A stretch of 64,000 nucleotides of DNA, from positions 62,001 through 126,000 of the forward strand of contig JAUCBJ010008795.1 of NCBI GenBank assembly GCA_032718475.1, in the 5' to 3' direction. The number at the start of each line of letters is the position of its first letter. Position 1 is the stretch's first letter. Positions 48,169 to 58,724 of the stretch are shown piece by piece. This DNA comes from Nemertoderma westbladi. Lineage: Eukaryota > Xenacoelomorpha > Nemertodermatida > Nemertodermatidae. The notes beneath the pieces were generated by a model. That model did not search any database, was not told the DNA's origin, and was given only the letters and a program-made list of their open reading frames with translations. The position numbers and the translations under genes were made by a program.

Positions 48169-50306
48169 ATAACAGATATAAAGTTCTGATTGCAGTGTAG
48201 GCAATAAATACAGATTAATATTGTTCTGGTAAGAACAATAACAGATATAGCTTCTGGCGTGTAAGCCTGCTCAGATTGTACAGATAATTTGTAGGCTGGA
48301 CTGTTGTCTGACTGTTGTTAAGTCTGAGGGGACTGTAGTGTGTGTAGAGCGTATGTCCGAAAAAGTACTAGTTAGGAAAGTAAGGGCTGCCAGTGCTGTG
48401 AGGTGAACCCCCTCGAAAGAATAAGTCGTACTACTCGTTTAGAACGCATACTAACAAACCATTTGTTAGTATGCATATACTGTAGTTTGTTTAGGCTTGA
48501 TAGTAGTCTGCCAGCGTTTGGTCTGTACTTTGTTTGTGTAGTCTGTACGGGTAGCGTAATATTTCTTATTTAGATAATTTGTAGGCTGGATTTTGCCTGG
48601 CTGTTGTTAGGTCTGAAGAAATTTCGGTGTGTGTAGAGTGTATGTCCGATAAAGTGCCAGTTGGGAACGTAGGGGCTTCCAGAGCTGTGAGGTAAACCCC
48701 CTCGAAAGAATAAGTCGTACTACTCGGTTAGAACGCATACTAACTAACCATTTCGGAGTCTGCATATACCGTAGTTTGTTTAGGCTTGATAGTAGTCTGT
48801 CAGTATTTGGTCTGCATTTTGTTTGAGTAGTCTGTACGCGTAGCGTAATATTTATTATTCAGAGTTTATGCGACTATTCGCAACATTCATATCCCCAAGT
48901 TTATTCCTATAGTAATTGTGCTTGTTATATATACCGTAATAGTTAAATTAACCCCGGTACTACATCAGGGCTGCTTGGCGTAGGTAAAGACTGGTGATTT
49001 TGTGCCCCGGTCACTCCAGCAGATACCGTGGTTCTTTTAGCTGTTCAAGTATTTTTAACTACTGATTATTTGTTGTATGAGTACTTGTACCTAATTTAGG
49101 GTTTAGTGTACAGTGCTTTCCGAAGGTAATTAGTGTGTAGGCAGTATATTTGTGTTGTAAAGTGGTTAATAGGCACGTTGGTTCTGGTAGACCGCGGTAA
49201 TTAACTTCTAGGTAGGAACACTCCGTGATACATAACGTAGTACTTATAGCGATACGGCTATAAGTCGTCAGACGGTGGTATTTTCCTATCTGGACAACGC
49301 AGTATATTTACTACTACTTATTATTTTCAAATACCGTAGTACCCTGTCCGTTGTAATAACCAGATATTCTAACCCTTTGTTAGGCTGGTTTGTAGACTTC
49401 TTGTAAAATTACCCTAAAAATTCGTACTTGTAAAATTTTGTGTTTATTTAGAGACTGTAATCTCACCCCGAATTGTACGTAATTTGTAGTATTAAGTAAC
49501 TTAGGTAAATTAGAATTATTTGTTTTAGTGTCCAACAAGTAGCACTTCACTGAGAGCGCACAGCTTCTGTGTAGTGACTCCTTCCCAGAAATAATAACAT
49601 TTATTTCAAATATTGACAAAACCCATTAAATGGGTATATACATTATAAATCAACTCAAACGATTTATAAATAGTAGGCCTGCCATACAACAATTAGGTCT
49701 CAATATCAGTTGGACTACTGCTCAAATAACGGTAATAAAGTAAGTTAAAGTAACCAAGTAACCCCTAAAATTCAGAAATTCAATTATTATAAAATAATTG
49801 ACATACCGGTATTCACCATAGACTTATTATATTTATTTCTATAAATTTAGGCTGAAATCATACCGGTATTCTGTAATCAATTCTAGTCTGTAATTATACT
49901 TAAAATATATACTATAAGTGTAAGCTGTATACCGGTATTCACGATAGTCCTATTATATATTTATAAATTTAGGCTGAAATTATACCGGTATTCTGTAATT
50001 AATTCTAGTTCATAATTATACTTATATATACTATAAGTGTAAGCTGCATACCGGTATTCACGATAGGCCTATTATATATTTATATATATTCATGCTGAAA
50101 TTACCTACCGGTATTCTGTGACAAACCTAGTCTGTAATAATACTTATATATACTATAACCATACCGGTATTCTAATATATTATATATATATCACGCTACA
50201 CTGAGTAGCAGTATCGGTAATTAATTACTAGGCTAACAGTGATACTGAATTACTAGACTTGCTTAAACTGTAATCTAGCAGTAGGCATTCAACTGTACAA
50301 ACCAAC
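48169..50306 (+). other. Untranslated leader of copy B
   Basis: A 2.14-kb leader without long ORFs, matching that of copy A apart from the missing 233 bp. It contains the 290-bp tandem units from 48,285 and 48,575, the 13-bp hairpin at 48,446-48,474 and the ACCGGTAT block at 49,801-50,185. So long a structured leader suggests splicing, or internal initiation, for gag expression; this is inference. Confidence 0.8.
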
Positions 50307-52763
50307 ATGTCTGACACAAAGCAAAACCTGTCAGACAGTCTCCTAGATACAACCATATGTGACCCAGACAGGAGTGTGGAACGTGTGGGACCGAAGTTCA
50401 ACTCACCTCCTACTGTAAGAAAGATCATCCCTCCAGTAGTAATATCAGACCCTAGGCTAGTCCAACATCGTAGGTCTATCATAGGCACTCGAGCTCAGGT
50501 CAAGCGGGACCAAGAAGCAGCGGAACAGCAACTACCCGCGAGCCGAGAACTTATTTCTCAGCGGCCCGACAGCTCCAGTAGTGCGGATACTGTAGAGCTG
50601 ACACCCGAGCACGGAGCAAAGATGACAGATGCGGTTTATTCGGATCCCCTTCTCATCCTTCCTGCAGCCGTACTCACTAGGGTATTGATTGCGGTGGAGG
50701 AACACCAGATTGATTGGGCGAGAAATAAGCGATCGACTAAGGATAGTTATGCTGGATACATAAGGGAAGAACTGAAGCCTATGGTCGAGTCGCAATGGAA
50801 CTTCCCCGGACCCGGACTCCCGTTTGATTTATCGGAAGCTGCCTGGGAAGACATACACAGGATGGGAGTAACCAAGGAAACCATAGATCCAGCTGTGTGG
50901 AAGAGGTCCGCAGCCGGATACATACAGGGATTCTTCAGCTCCATGGAGCGATTAGAAGAACAATTGTTTAGACAATCACAAGGACCTCAAGAGCAGGGAG
51001 AGCTGCTTTATCAAGTTCGAGAAAGAATTCTAAGAATCAGACTAATCCTATCGGCCTTTGAGGAGGCTTCGAAAAGAAAACAGGACACGTCGTTGCAAGT
51101 TGCCGTAAAAACTTGGTTACAGCGGGTGAGTCTCCAAGTTCAAAGAACTGCCCCGTGGAAATCTCAGGTAGCTGAGCGCTCAACCCATGGAGAATCCACA
51201 GACGCTACATTTTCTCAAGTGGAAAGTGAAGCGACGGTGGAGAAACCGCATCAGAGGGATGCTATTGACATCTATCTGTCGGACTATCAACGTTTTGTAG
51301 GAGATGAAGAGTTGAGGAGAAGGCTGGAGGGGCTTAGCCCTAATAGTGAAGGAGCCAAGCTTGTGTTGGACGCAATCGATGTGGATATGAGAGCTGCGAA
51401 CCAAGCTAAATTTGATGAACGCCTCCGCATCACTAGAGTCCAAGAAGAACAAGTAAAGAAAAAACGTATAGAAGACAGAAAGATAGCAGCAGCGGCAGCA
51501 GCAGAGGCAGAAGCAGAAAGAAAAGTGGCAGAAGTGGAAAGAAGAGCGGCAGCGGCAAAAGCTGCAGCGGCAGAATCAGATAGAAAAGCGGCAGTGGCAG
51601 CAGTAGAAGCGGAAAGAAGAGCGGCAGAGGCAAAAGCTGCAGCGGCAGAATCAGATAGAAAAGCGGCAGTGGCAGCAGTAGAAGCGGAAAGAAGAGCGGC
51701 AGAGGAAAAAGCTGCAGCGGCAGAATCAGATAGAAAAGCAGCAGTGGCAGCAGTAGAAGCAGAAAGAAAGCGAGCATTGGCAGAAGCAGAACGAAGAGCA
51801 GCTGAAGAGACCACCCAACTGGAGTTGGAGGATATTCAGGAGAGTCGGGACTGCATAAATAAACAGTTAACAGCTAGTCAAATGCAGATGATGAGTCGAT
51901 CTACTCCCAAGAGACAGGGTTTTACATCATCAGATGAGGGCGATACAACAGATCCTGAAGGCGGAGGAAATCGATCTCGTCTCAGCAGACGTAGAAGAAT
52001 GTCCCACCGTCAGAAATTGCCTGATTTGCCCCCAGCTGTTCGAAAACAACTAGTTAGCACAGACTTAGGTAGTACAGAACCCACAGACCAAATTATTAAA
52101 ATAGACAGACTCCCTACTATAGTAGATGAGCCTGAAATAATTAGGCCTGTTCTCGAATCCACCCCTTCGGTGATAGAGACACCTGTACTCCCAGAACCTA
52201 CCTCTAGATTCCCTTTGCATAGCACTAAGCTACCTGTGCCCAGCAGAACAGCCCAGGAGACAGTTCATGTTCTGGACTCCGAGCGAAATATTAATGATTT
52301 GTCGCCCGTTGTCCCTCGTCTGCCCGCTACAACGTTGGCGGCTCCCGCTTCGGCGGTCGAGTGGGTGGATGAGAGACGGCGGGGGATGGATCTCCTGCTC
52401 GGGCAGATGCAGGAGACTTTTAAGCAGTTCAAGGGCACAGTAAGGGAAAGTAGGTTAGAGTTGCAAGAAGTGCAACAAAGTATCGCATTAGAACGCGATA
52501 AATTAGTAAATACTCAAAGGGGTATACCACCACCCCATGTAACAATGTGTCAACCTGTTAGGTCTGAAGTATTTCATGCGCAAGGTGTGGAGCCTACACG
52601 CATCTATACTGCTAGCGAAGTGGAAACTCCTATAGTAAACCCTATTAAGGGTAATTATAAACCTGTTGACAATGATATTCCATATAGACCTGATCATAAT
52701 CCGAGAAATTTATATACCGATAACTCGATATTAAATAAGATAGATAGACAGACAAAGAACTAG
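50307..52763 (+). CDS. gag-like protein of the BEL/Pao element
   Basis: An 818-codon ORF in the gag position, starting ATGTCTGACACAAAGC. The N-terminal third is polar. About residues 110-390 are helical in character, with conserved-looking blocks such as DLSEAAWEDIHRMGV. Residues about 395-510 are an Ala/Glu/Arg-rich coiled coil, with three exact-length 25-residue repeats (ERRAAEAKAAAAESDRKAAV core) at residues 411-485. A basic patch RSRLSRRRRMSHRQK follows, and a second coiled-coil-like segment at about residues 690-740. I see no CCHC zinc knuckle and no aspartic-protease motif. Role as structural Gag is inferred from position; I do not recognise the usual BEL Gag domains. It ends TAG, overlapping the pol frame by 16 bases. 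Confidence 0.75.
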   Translation: MSDTKQNLSDSLLDTTICDPDRSVERVGPKFNSPPTVRKIIPPVVISDPRLVQHRRSIIGTRAQVKRDQEAAEQQLPASRELISQRPDSSSSADTVELTPEHGAKMTDAVYSDPLLILPAAVLTRVLIAVEEHQIDWARNKRSTKDSYAGYIREELKPMVESQWNFPGPGLPFDLSEAAWEDIHRMGVTKETIDPAVWKRSAAGYIQGFFSSMERLEEQLFRQSQGPQEQGELLYQVRERILRIRLILSAFEEASKRKQDTSLQVAVKTWLQRVSLQVQRTAPWKSQVAERSTHGESTDATFSQVESEATVEKPHQRDAIDIYLSDYQRFVGDEELRRRLEGLSPNSEGAKLVLDAIDVDMRAANQAKFDERLRITRVQEEQVKKKRIEDRKIAAAAAAEAEAERKVAEVERRAAAAKAAAAESDRKAAVAAVEAERRAAEAKAAAAESDRKAAVAAVEAERRAAEEKAAAAESDRKAAVAAVEAERKRALAEAERRAAEETTQLELEDIQESRDCINKQLTASQMQMMSRSTPKRQGFTSSDEGDTTDPEGGGNRSRLSRRRRMSHRQKLPDLPPAVRKQLVSTDLGSTEPTDQIIKIDRLPTIVDEPEIIRPVLESTPSVIETPVLPEPTSRFPLHSTKLPVPSRTAQETVHVLDSERNINDLSPVVPRLPATTLAAPASAVEWVDERRRGMDLLLGQMQETFKQFKGTVRESRLELQEVQQSIALERDKLVNTQRGIPPPHVTMCQPVRSEVFHAQGVEPTRIYTASEVETPIVNPIKGNYKPVDNDIPYRPDHNPRNLYTDNSILNKIDRQTKN

Positions 52764-53605
52764 CCGAAGACATCTTTACTGGACAACCCAAGTTCCGAAC
52801 TAAGCTAAACATGTCAGGAATTATGCAGGTTTGGAAATCTACAGTAATAGCGGATTATTATGTAGGTGCGTTGTCCACCCCCCAGGATGAACTAGGAGAA
52901 CATAGTATAAGGTCAGTAAAGATGGTGGCGATAAAGAACTTCGCTACCAGCCAAGTGGAACCTTATAACTGGGATGAGGACGATTTCACCCAGCAGCTCG
53001 AAATATCTAGATTCAACACCGATTACCCTGGAGTGCAAATACTCATCGGTCAAAACGCGCATGAAGCGCTCGAGACATTGGAGAAACGGCCTGCTCAACC
53101 GCAACCACTACAAGCTTATGCGGGAAGAACTAGAGTGGGTTGGTACTTTACTGGCCCTTCCCGTAGAACTCTCATGGAAAGATTACCGAAAGACCAGGTA
53201 TATCAAGTAAGAGAATGGGAAGCTGAGAGCAGTGAGTTAGACGATCCAACTGAGGGAACACCATACTCCTCAGATAATGACGATGTCCACCAACTTTTCG
53301 ACGAGGAGAATACCATTGATCTCCTTAAGGAAAACGAGACTTGGCAAAACCAAGTGAACTTATGTCAGCTCCTTCGTCCATCAGAACGAGATGACTATGA
53401 CGACGAACTTAATGACGTCATTGAACGTTGTAATGCCAAGACTCGGGATGAACACGCCGTACGATTCTTTACTCAAGAGGCTGTAGAGCCCAATTCCTAC
53501 GATAAGGCCCTATCGGTAGAGGAAGAAAGAGCCAAGCAGATCCAAGAGACAACTACACGTTTTCTTAAAGATCAAGGTAGATATGAAATCGGTCTACCTT
53601 TCTGA
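52748..53605 (+). CDS. pol, N-terminal part (protease C-terminal region and linker)
   Basis: Open frame from 52,748 (first ATG at 52,811), in the -1 frame relative to gag. It has the segment VQILIGQNAHEAL followed by RTRVGWYFTGP, which matches the end of BEL/Pao proteases (usually xxLIGxD... then TxLGWxLxGP). Near its end FLKDQGRYEIGLPF is the conserved linker before RT. The D(S/T)G catalytic triad expected for an aspartic protease is not visible. The frame stops at TGA 53,603-53,605, but the same frame continues with RT sequence, so the stop interrupts one polyprotein. It could be a mutation, a read-through site or an assembly error. No canonical slippery heptamer is obvious at the gag overlap. 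Confidence 0.8.
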   Translation, partial: TDKELAEDIFTGQPKFRTKLNMSGIMQVWKSTVIADYYVGALSTPQDELGEHSIRSVKMVAIKNFATSQVEPYNWDEDDFTQQLEISRFNTDYPGVQILIGQNAHEALETLEKRPAQPQPLQAYAGRTRVGWYFTGPSRRTLMERLPKDQVYQVREWEAESSELDDPTEGTPYSSDNDDVHQLFDEENTIDLLKENETWQNQVNLCQLLRPSERDDYDDELNDVIERCNAKTRDEHAVRFFTQEAVEPNSYDKALSVEEERAKQIQETTTRFLKDQGRYEIGLPF

Positions 53606-55297
53606 AAGCGAGAACCAAAGTTCATAAACAACAGACCCTTGGCGGAGAAAAGAATTGCTCAACTACATCGACGCCTTACGGCAAATTCTTCAGCTAAAGA
53701 AATGTATCAAACGCAGTTGAGGAAATTTATTAGCAAGGGATATGCGGAGCGAGTACCGGAAGAAACACCTATAACTGAGAGAACGTATTATTTAACTCAC
53801 TATTACGTTCCCAAACCTGGTAAACCCCATGAGGTACGAGTGGTGTTTGACGGCTCCGCCCTCTATATGGGCCAATCCCTTAATTCCGAATTGTTACCCG
53901 GACCCAACTTACTCCAATCCTTGTTGGGAATACTCTTAAGATTAAGACAATATTCAATAGCTTTCGCCTCAGATATAGAAGGCATGTTCTTACAAGTCAA
54001 GGCGCTGGATAGGGATCGAGATAGCCAACGATTTCTGTGGTGGCCTGAAGGAGACCTCAACCAGAAACCGGTGGAGTACTGGATGACCATCCAGGCTTTT
54101 GGGATAATCTCAAGCCCTTCAAACGCCTGTTCAGTGGTGCGCACCACTGCGGATGACAACCGAGAAGCCTTCTCTAAAGAGGTGATTGACAACATCAAAC
54201 GGGATATATACATGGACGACAATCTAAAGTCCCTTCCATCAGTCGAAGAAGCCATTGATGTCGCTAAAGGAACGGTAGAGTGCTTAAAAAGAGGTGGATT
54301 TCGATTAACTAAATTCACCAGCAACTCCCGTGAGTTTCTGGAGTCGATCCCGGTAGAAGATCGAGGAGCGAAAGACCTAGATCTAATCAAAGATGATCTT
54401 CCAGAAACCAAGACACTTGGTTTGAAATGGGACACAGAGAGAGATATCCTGTTTTTCCAGCTAAAACAGCGAGATAATCCAGTTCGGACTAAACGGATTT
54501 GTTTAAGTATCCTGAGCACTTATTTCGATCCATTGGGATTTATTAGCCCAGTTATATTGATTGCTCGGAGTTTAGTACAACAAATGTGGCTTGAAAACCA
54601 CTCATGGGACGATCCACTTAAGGGAGAATTATTAAAGAAGTGGATGAAATGGGAAGATTCTCTACCAGCCATCGAGAACTTTATAATTTCCCGTTCATAT
54701 TTTGGTCATGTTCTCCCTACGTATTCCTATCAACTCCATGTGTTTGGAGACGCCAGCGATATGGGAATAGGTATAGTAGCCTACCTAAGGGGGGAAACTC
54801 CGGATGGAATCAAAGTCGCCTTGGTTACCACTAAGGCATTGATAAACAACAAGTTGAAAGTTCCTCGAGCGGAGTTAAAAGCGGCTCTATACGCTACAGA
54901 CATCGGCCGGAATGTAACAGAACAGATCGACTATCCACTGGAGAAAACTGTCTATTGGACCGATGCTTTACTCGTGTTGGAGTATATAACCAATGAAGTC
55001 TGTCAGTTCAGCATCTTCGTTACCAACAGAGTAGCTATTATACTCAGTCGCACGACGATGGATCAATGGAGACATTGCCCCGGAACGATCAATCCAGCAG
55101 ACATCGCCTCCAGGGGAGCTACTCCACAAGAACTGGTAGATACTCCAGACTGGTTAGGTGGACCCGACTTCCTCTACAAAGAAGAAGAAGAATGGCCTCC
55201 TCATCTTACTACGGCAGAGATCAGACAGGCCAAGGGAGCGGGAAAGTCAAACCTAAAACTCGGGCGAGTAAATCGAAGTTATTCAAACCTATGGTAG
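53606..55297 (+). CDS. pol, reverse transcriptase and RNase H
   Basis: Same frame as the preceding part, after the TGA. Order: RT fingers (LRKFISKGYAERV, YYVPKPGKPHEVRVVFDGSA), catalytic Asp in SDIEGMFLQV (Asp codon 53,972), catalytic YMDD at 54,209-54,220 (BEL elements usually have YVDD), the Peptidase_A17 block, RNase H with GDASD (Asp codon 54,749), KVPRAELKAAL and WTDALLVLEYI, then CPGTINPADIASRG. The last 15 or so codons before the stop at 55,297 are out of register: integrase sequence continues in another frame. RT and RNase H cores look intact. Confidence 0.9.
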   Translation, partial: KREPKFINNRPLAEKRIAQLHRRLTANSSAKEMYQTQLRKFISKGYAERVPEETPITERTYYLTHYYVPKPGKPHEVRVVFDGSALYMGQSLNSELLPGPNLLQSLLGILLRLRQYSIAFASDIEGMFLQVKALDRDRDSQRFLWWPEGDLNQKPVEYWMTIQAFGIISSPSNACSVVRTTADDNREAFSKEVIDNIKRDIYMDDNLKSLPSVEEAIDVAKGTVECLKRGGFRLTKFTSNSREFLESIPVEDRGAKDLDLIKDDLPETKTLGLKWDTERDILFFQLKQRDNPVRTKRICLSILSTYFDPLGFISPVILIARSLVQQMWLENHSWDDPLKGELLKKWMKWEDSLPAIENFIISRSYFGHVLPTYSYQLHVFGDASDMGIGIVAYLRGETPDGIKVALVTTKALINNKLKVPRAELKAALYATDIGRNVTEQIDYPLEKTVYWTDALLVLEYITNEVCQFSIFVTNRVAIILSRTTMDQWRHCPGTINPADIASRGATPQELVDTPDWLGGPDFLYKEEEEWPPHLTTAEIRQAKGAGKSNLKLGRVNRSYSNLW

Positions 55298-56460
55298 ATC
55301 TGTCTGTACTACATACTTCCGGAGACGACGCTTTGGATCAGAAACCCACAGCCTTAAATAAGTCTGTTGAGGAAATCCTTGAGAAGGATTGGAAATCTGG
55401 AATACCAGACGTCTCGCACGGACTCTCACCTCTCCTGCAGAGAGCGATACATCACTACAGTTCCTGGAATCGGCTCTGTAAGGCCGTTACATATTTAAAA
55501 AGATGTTTTCACCATCACTACTCCGGGATGAAGACCAAAAGTGATACCGCTCCGCTGACATCGGTGCAGGTCCATGTTGTTAAAGATCTTCCCAAATATA
55601 AGATATCCGACAGGTTTCTGAAGGAGAAGATCAGTTATCAGGAGCATGAAGAAACCAACAAGCAGATGCTGAGACTCCTGCAATGCTATGAGGATTCCGA
55701 TAAGTATTTCCTGTTGTTGAGAAATCCACAGATGAGCTTAAGGGATCGTTTCTCTAGCACAATGATAGATGGGTTGATACGTGTTGGAGGAAGATTAACG
55801 AATGCTCCATTATCCTTTGACACTAAGTTTCCCATACTCATTAGAAATCTTGAAATACAAGTCAAGATGATTGTAGATGTTCACAGCAAACTTTATCATG
55901 CTGGTAGAGAACGAGTTCTTAGCGAAATTCGAACTCGCTATTATTTTTATAAACCCCGTAGAGCTCTGAACCAAGTTCTTAGGAACTGCATACCCTGTAG
56001 GAAAGCATTCAGTAGGCCTTTAACACAGCGAGAGGCAGAATTACCTAGGGAACGAGTAAGCTTCTATGAACCACCCTTTACTAATACCGGTGTAGATTTA
56101 TTTGGCCCTATTGAAGTATATCGTGCTAGGACTATAGTCAAGAGATGGTGTGTCATCTTTGTTTGTATGACTTTTAGAGCTATCCATCTCGATATGGTGA
56201 ACGATTTATCTACCAACAGCTTCCTATTAAGCTTACGACGACAGATCGCTCGCTTTGGAACTAGTAACACGATGAGATCTGATAAGGGAACAAACTTCAT
56301 TGGTGCCAACAATGAAATCAAAGCTTACGTCAAAGATTGGAACCAAAGACAGGTGGACGATCAACTACGAGTAACAGCGTCTAGCTGGACCTTCAACGCC
56401 GCCGATGCCCCTTGGTGGGGAGGAAGTTGGGAGAGATTAATAAGAAGTACAGACCGCATT
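55250..56460 (+). CDS. pol, integrase zinc-binding and catalytic core
   Basis: Continues pol in a different frame; the open frame spans 55,066-56,718 but only the stretch given has family similarity. The change of frame falls near the CCTAAAACTC run at 55,251-55,260. It has the zinc-binding H...H and CIPC pattern (HSKLYHAGRERVL ... VLRNCIPCRKAF), then the DDE core: Asp in GVDLFGPIE (56,095), Asp in RSDKGTNFIGANNEI (56,281) and Glu in WWGGSWERLIRS (56,431), a D-x49-E spacing. It leaves frame shortly after the Glu. Confidence 0.87.
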
Positions 56461-57091
56461 TCACTTTATAGTGCCGTGCCGCGCTTATCTCACCGACGAA
56501 CTTTTGCGGACGTTAATGGAGGAAATCGCCGCCTATCTCAACGAGAGACCGCTTATGCCAGTCTCATCGAGTCCCGATTCCCTGGAAGCGCTAACACCCG
56601 CGCACTTCCTACTGAAGAAACCTGTAGCCATGCTCCCACAATCGGAAATCACAGACGGAGACGAATACTGCCGGCAAACTTGGCAACTCATGCAGTTGTT
56701 ATCCCGTCGTTTCGCTGACCATTTCGAAAAACATTATCTGCCCACGCTACAACTTCGAACTAAGTGGTTTGCGCAGCAAGAAAACGTCAGCGCTGGAGAC
56801 ATGGTCCTTATTGTGGATGCAGATCTTCCACGTAAGCGGTGGCAGACAGGTCGTATCATCGAGACTCACATCTCGGATGACGGTTTGGTGCGATCGGTAG
56901 AACTCGTCGTCATGCGACGTAACTTCAAGAAACCGGGAATTGTCTTCGAGACACAGCAGCTCAATCGCCCAGTTGGTCGTTTATGTTTACTGGAAAGAGA
57001 CAGAGAACTCTCCGGAAACTATGGAAGACAAGATACTCTTCCCACGACCACCTCCCTAATCCAACAAACATCTAGGGACTCCCCAGCTTAG
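56453..57091 (+). CDS. pol, integrase C-terminal region
   Basis: The third pol frame, picking up at about 56,453 after a frame change in the 20 bases following WERLIRST. It encodes LTDELLRTLMEEIAAYLNER, LTPAHFLLKKP, then WQLMQLLSRRFADHFEKHYL. The C-terminal DUF5641-like chromatin-binding fold follows: GDMVLIVDADLPRKRWQTGRI, then VVMRRNFKKPG and LNRPVGRLCLL. It stops at TAG 57,089-57,091. Coding quality is high on both sides of the frame change, so the break is recent or an assembly indel. Confidence 0.87.
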   Translation, partial: TAFHFIVPCRAYLTDELLRTLMEEIAAYLNERPLMPVSSSPDSLEALTPAHFLLKKPVAMLPQSEITDGDEYCRQTWQLMQLLSRRFADHFEKHYLPTLQLRTKWFAQQENVSAGDMVLIVDADLPRKRWQTGRIIETHISDDGLVRSVELVVMRRNFKKPGIVFETQQLNRPVGRLCLLERDRELSGNYGRQDTLPTTTSLIQQTSRDSPA

Positions 57092-57615
57092 TAGCATATG
57101 GAGTGGGTGTGTGACCATATTATTTATATTCTTATTATTTTATATTCATGTATGTATTATTATGTAATTTTATTATAATCGTTTTCTTTAATTTTATTTA
57201 GTAGAATGTTATTTTAGCGATTATTTAGTAGATTAGTGCAATATATATTTGCGTTTATTATTTAATTACTTATTTATTATATATTTAGTGCGACGGCGAG
57301 AAATAATTCTTTTTCTCTTTCCTTACTGCCCGTATTATATTACAAATACGTAACTACAGTAAGATGAAATATCCGTACTTATTAAAGTACAATAAAGCTC
57401 CTACTATATTCAAGTATTATTGGTAAAGTAGAGTATTAGGAATGCAAAATTCAGATCCTCGTGTCTCGGCTAAACCAAGCTCTGGGTAGACCTTGGAAAT
57501 GACTTGCCTCTTCTCACTGACATTGCTTCGTGCGATATTGCTCTCATACCGTATATTAAATAATAAATATAGTAGCGTGATGTCCCTTTAACAGTAGCAT
57601 ATAACGCAAAATAAA

Positions 57616-57912
57616 TCTGTTAAACCCTTTGACCATCTGCAATTCTAGTCGATTAAGATATCGCGGCACCCACCGATATACTTGAAAGACAAATTCTAGA
57701 ATCAGTGGTTAACGTCCCCAGACAAGTTCTGGAATAAACTGGTGCCCATCCTAAATATTAATTATTAATATTTACAAAATCTGTCAAATTTTAGATCCTT
57801 TAAAATTCTAGTCTATTAAGATACCGTAGCAATTACCGATATTCTTAAAAAGACCAATTTCCTAGAATCAAGGATCCTAGTCCCCAGACATGTTCTGGAA
57901 TAAAATTGTGTC
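57616..57912 (+). repeat. Diverged direct repeat in the element tail
   Basis: Copies at about 57,616-57,745 and 57,780-57,912 share TCTGT(T/C)AAA, ATTCTAGTC(G/T)ATTAAGATA, CACCGATAT/TTACCGATAT, CTAGAATCA and TCCCCAGACA(A/T)GTTCTGG in order, with an offset of 163-166 bp. Confidence 0.8.
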
Positions 57913-58040
57913 TATTTAATATTAAATAATAAAATTTACGGGAATAAATTTGAATTCATATTTTAATGAATTTGATAAATTGTCATTTTATACAATTTAT
58001 AACATTCCCAAAATTCCATAAATTAATAGATCATGGGAGC

Positions 58041-58082
58041 GGAGATTCTCCCTATTAAGTGTATTAGTGTGCGAGAATCTCC
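58041..58082 (+). other. 10-bp stem-loop
   Basis: GGAGATTCTC at 58,041-58,050 pairs perfectly with GAGAATCTCC at 58,073-58,082 around a 22-base loop. Confidence 0.75.
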
Positions 58083-58535
58083 AATATATAGTCAATAGCC
58101 AATAAAATTCATAAAATCATGTATAAAGAGGATATTGACAATTAAAGAATTACTATTAAATAGCATCCCAGATCTGTATGCATGAGAATTACCCTAATTC
58201 TACCGCTAGCTTTCCATAATGTCACCATGGCAACAACCACGCTAGAATTAGAAGTAAGTTAAAAGAGCAATAGAAAGCTTGCCCCATTGAATAGCATAGG
58301 GAATAAATAGCGAACTGCTAGTATCCATGGATACATAATAAATAAAGTGACATTCTGGAAGGCACTGACTAACGGACAAATGGCCCGAATGTGTACAGTT
58401 TGTGACAGTTGTGTTGAATTTGTGCGTTTATAGGTGAATGTTACTGCTAAAGTGTGTTTACAGTAGCGAGTCGCAATTGTGAAAGTAGCCCTAACTCTCC
58501 AGAAAGAACCTGAAGTACATCTAAGCCTTTGGGAC

Positions 58536-58641
58536 GGACAGTGGAGTGACTTGTGCCGGTTATCGTTGTCGTTGTGTAGCTACATCATTGGCGAAAGCAC
58601 AGCGACGACGGTACATCGGCGCTGAGGATCTTCCACTGTCC
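58536..58641 (+). other. Nested RNA hairpin upstream of the 125-codon ORF
   Basis: An outer perfect 10-bp stem (GGACAGTGGA 58,536-58,545 with TCCACTGTCC 58,632-58,641) encloses an inner 13-bp stem (CGTTGTCGTTGTG 58,564-58,576 with CACAGCGACGACG 58,598-58,610, two G-U pairs in RNA). The apical loop is 21 bases. The structure ends 83 bases before the ORF's ATG. Such a structure could influence translation, splicing or RNA packaging; the role is unknown. Confidence 0.75.
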
Positions 58642-58724
58642 GGGGGCAAAAGAGGGGTAGGCAGCGACGCCCGCTAGCCTAATATATAAACTCATTATAA
58701 TATTGATAAACTCATATAGCAGAT

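Larger units (their letters stand above)
57092..58724 (+). other. Non-coding tail between pol and the 125-codon ORF
   Basis: 1.6 kb of AT-rich DNA with no long ORF. It contains a diverged 165-bp direct repeat, a 10-bp hairpin and a large nested hairpin (each listed). Possible splice acceptors TTTGTGCGTTTATAG (ending 58,433) and GTGTGTTTACAG (ending 58,464) precede the ORF. Confidence 0.6.
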
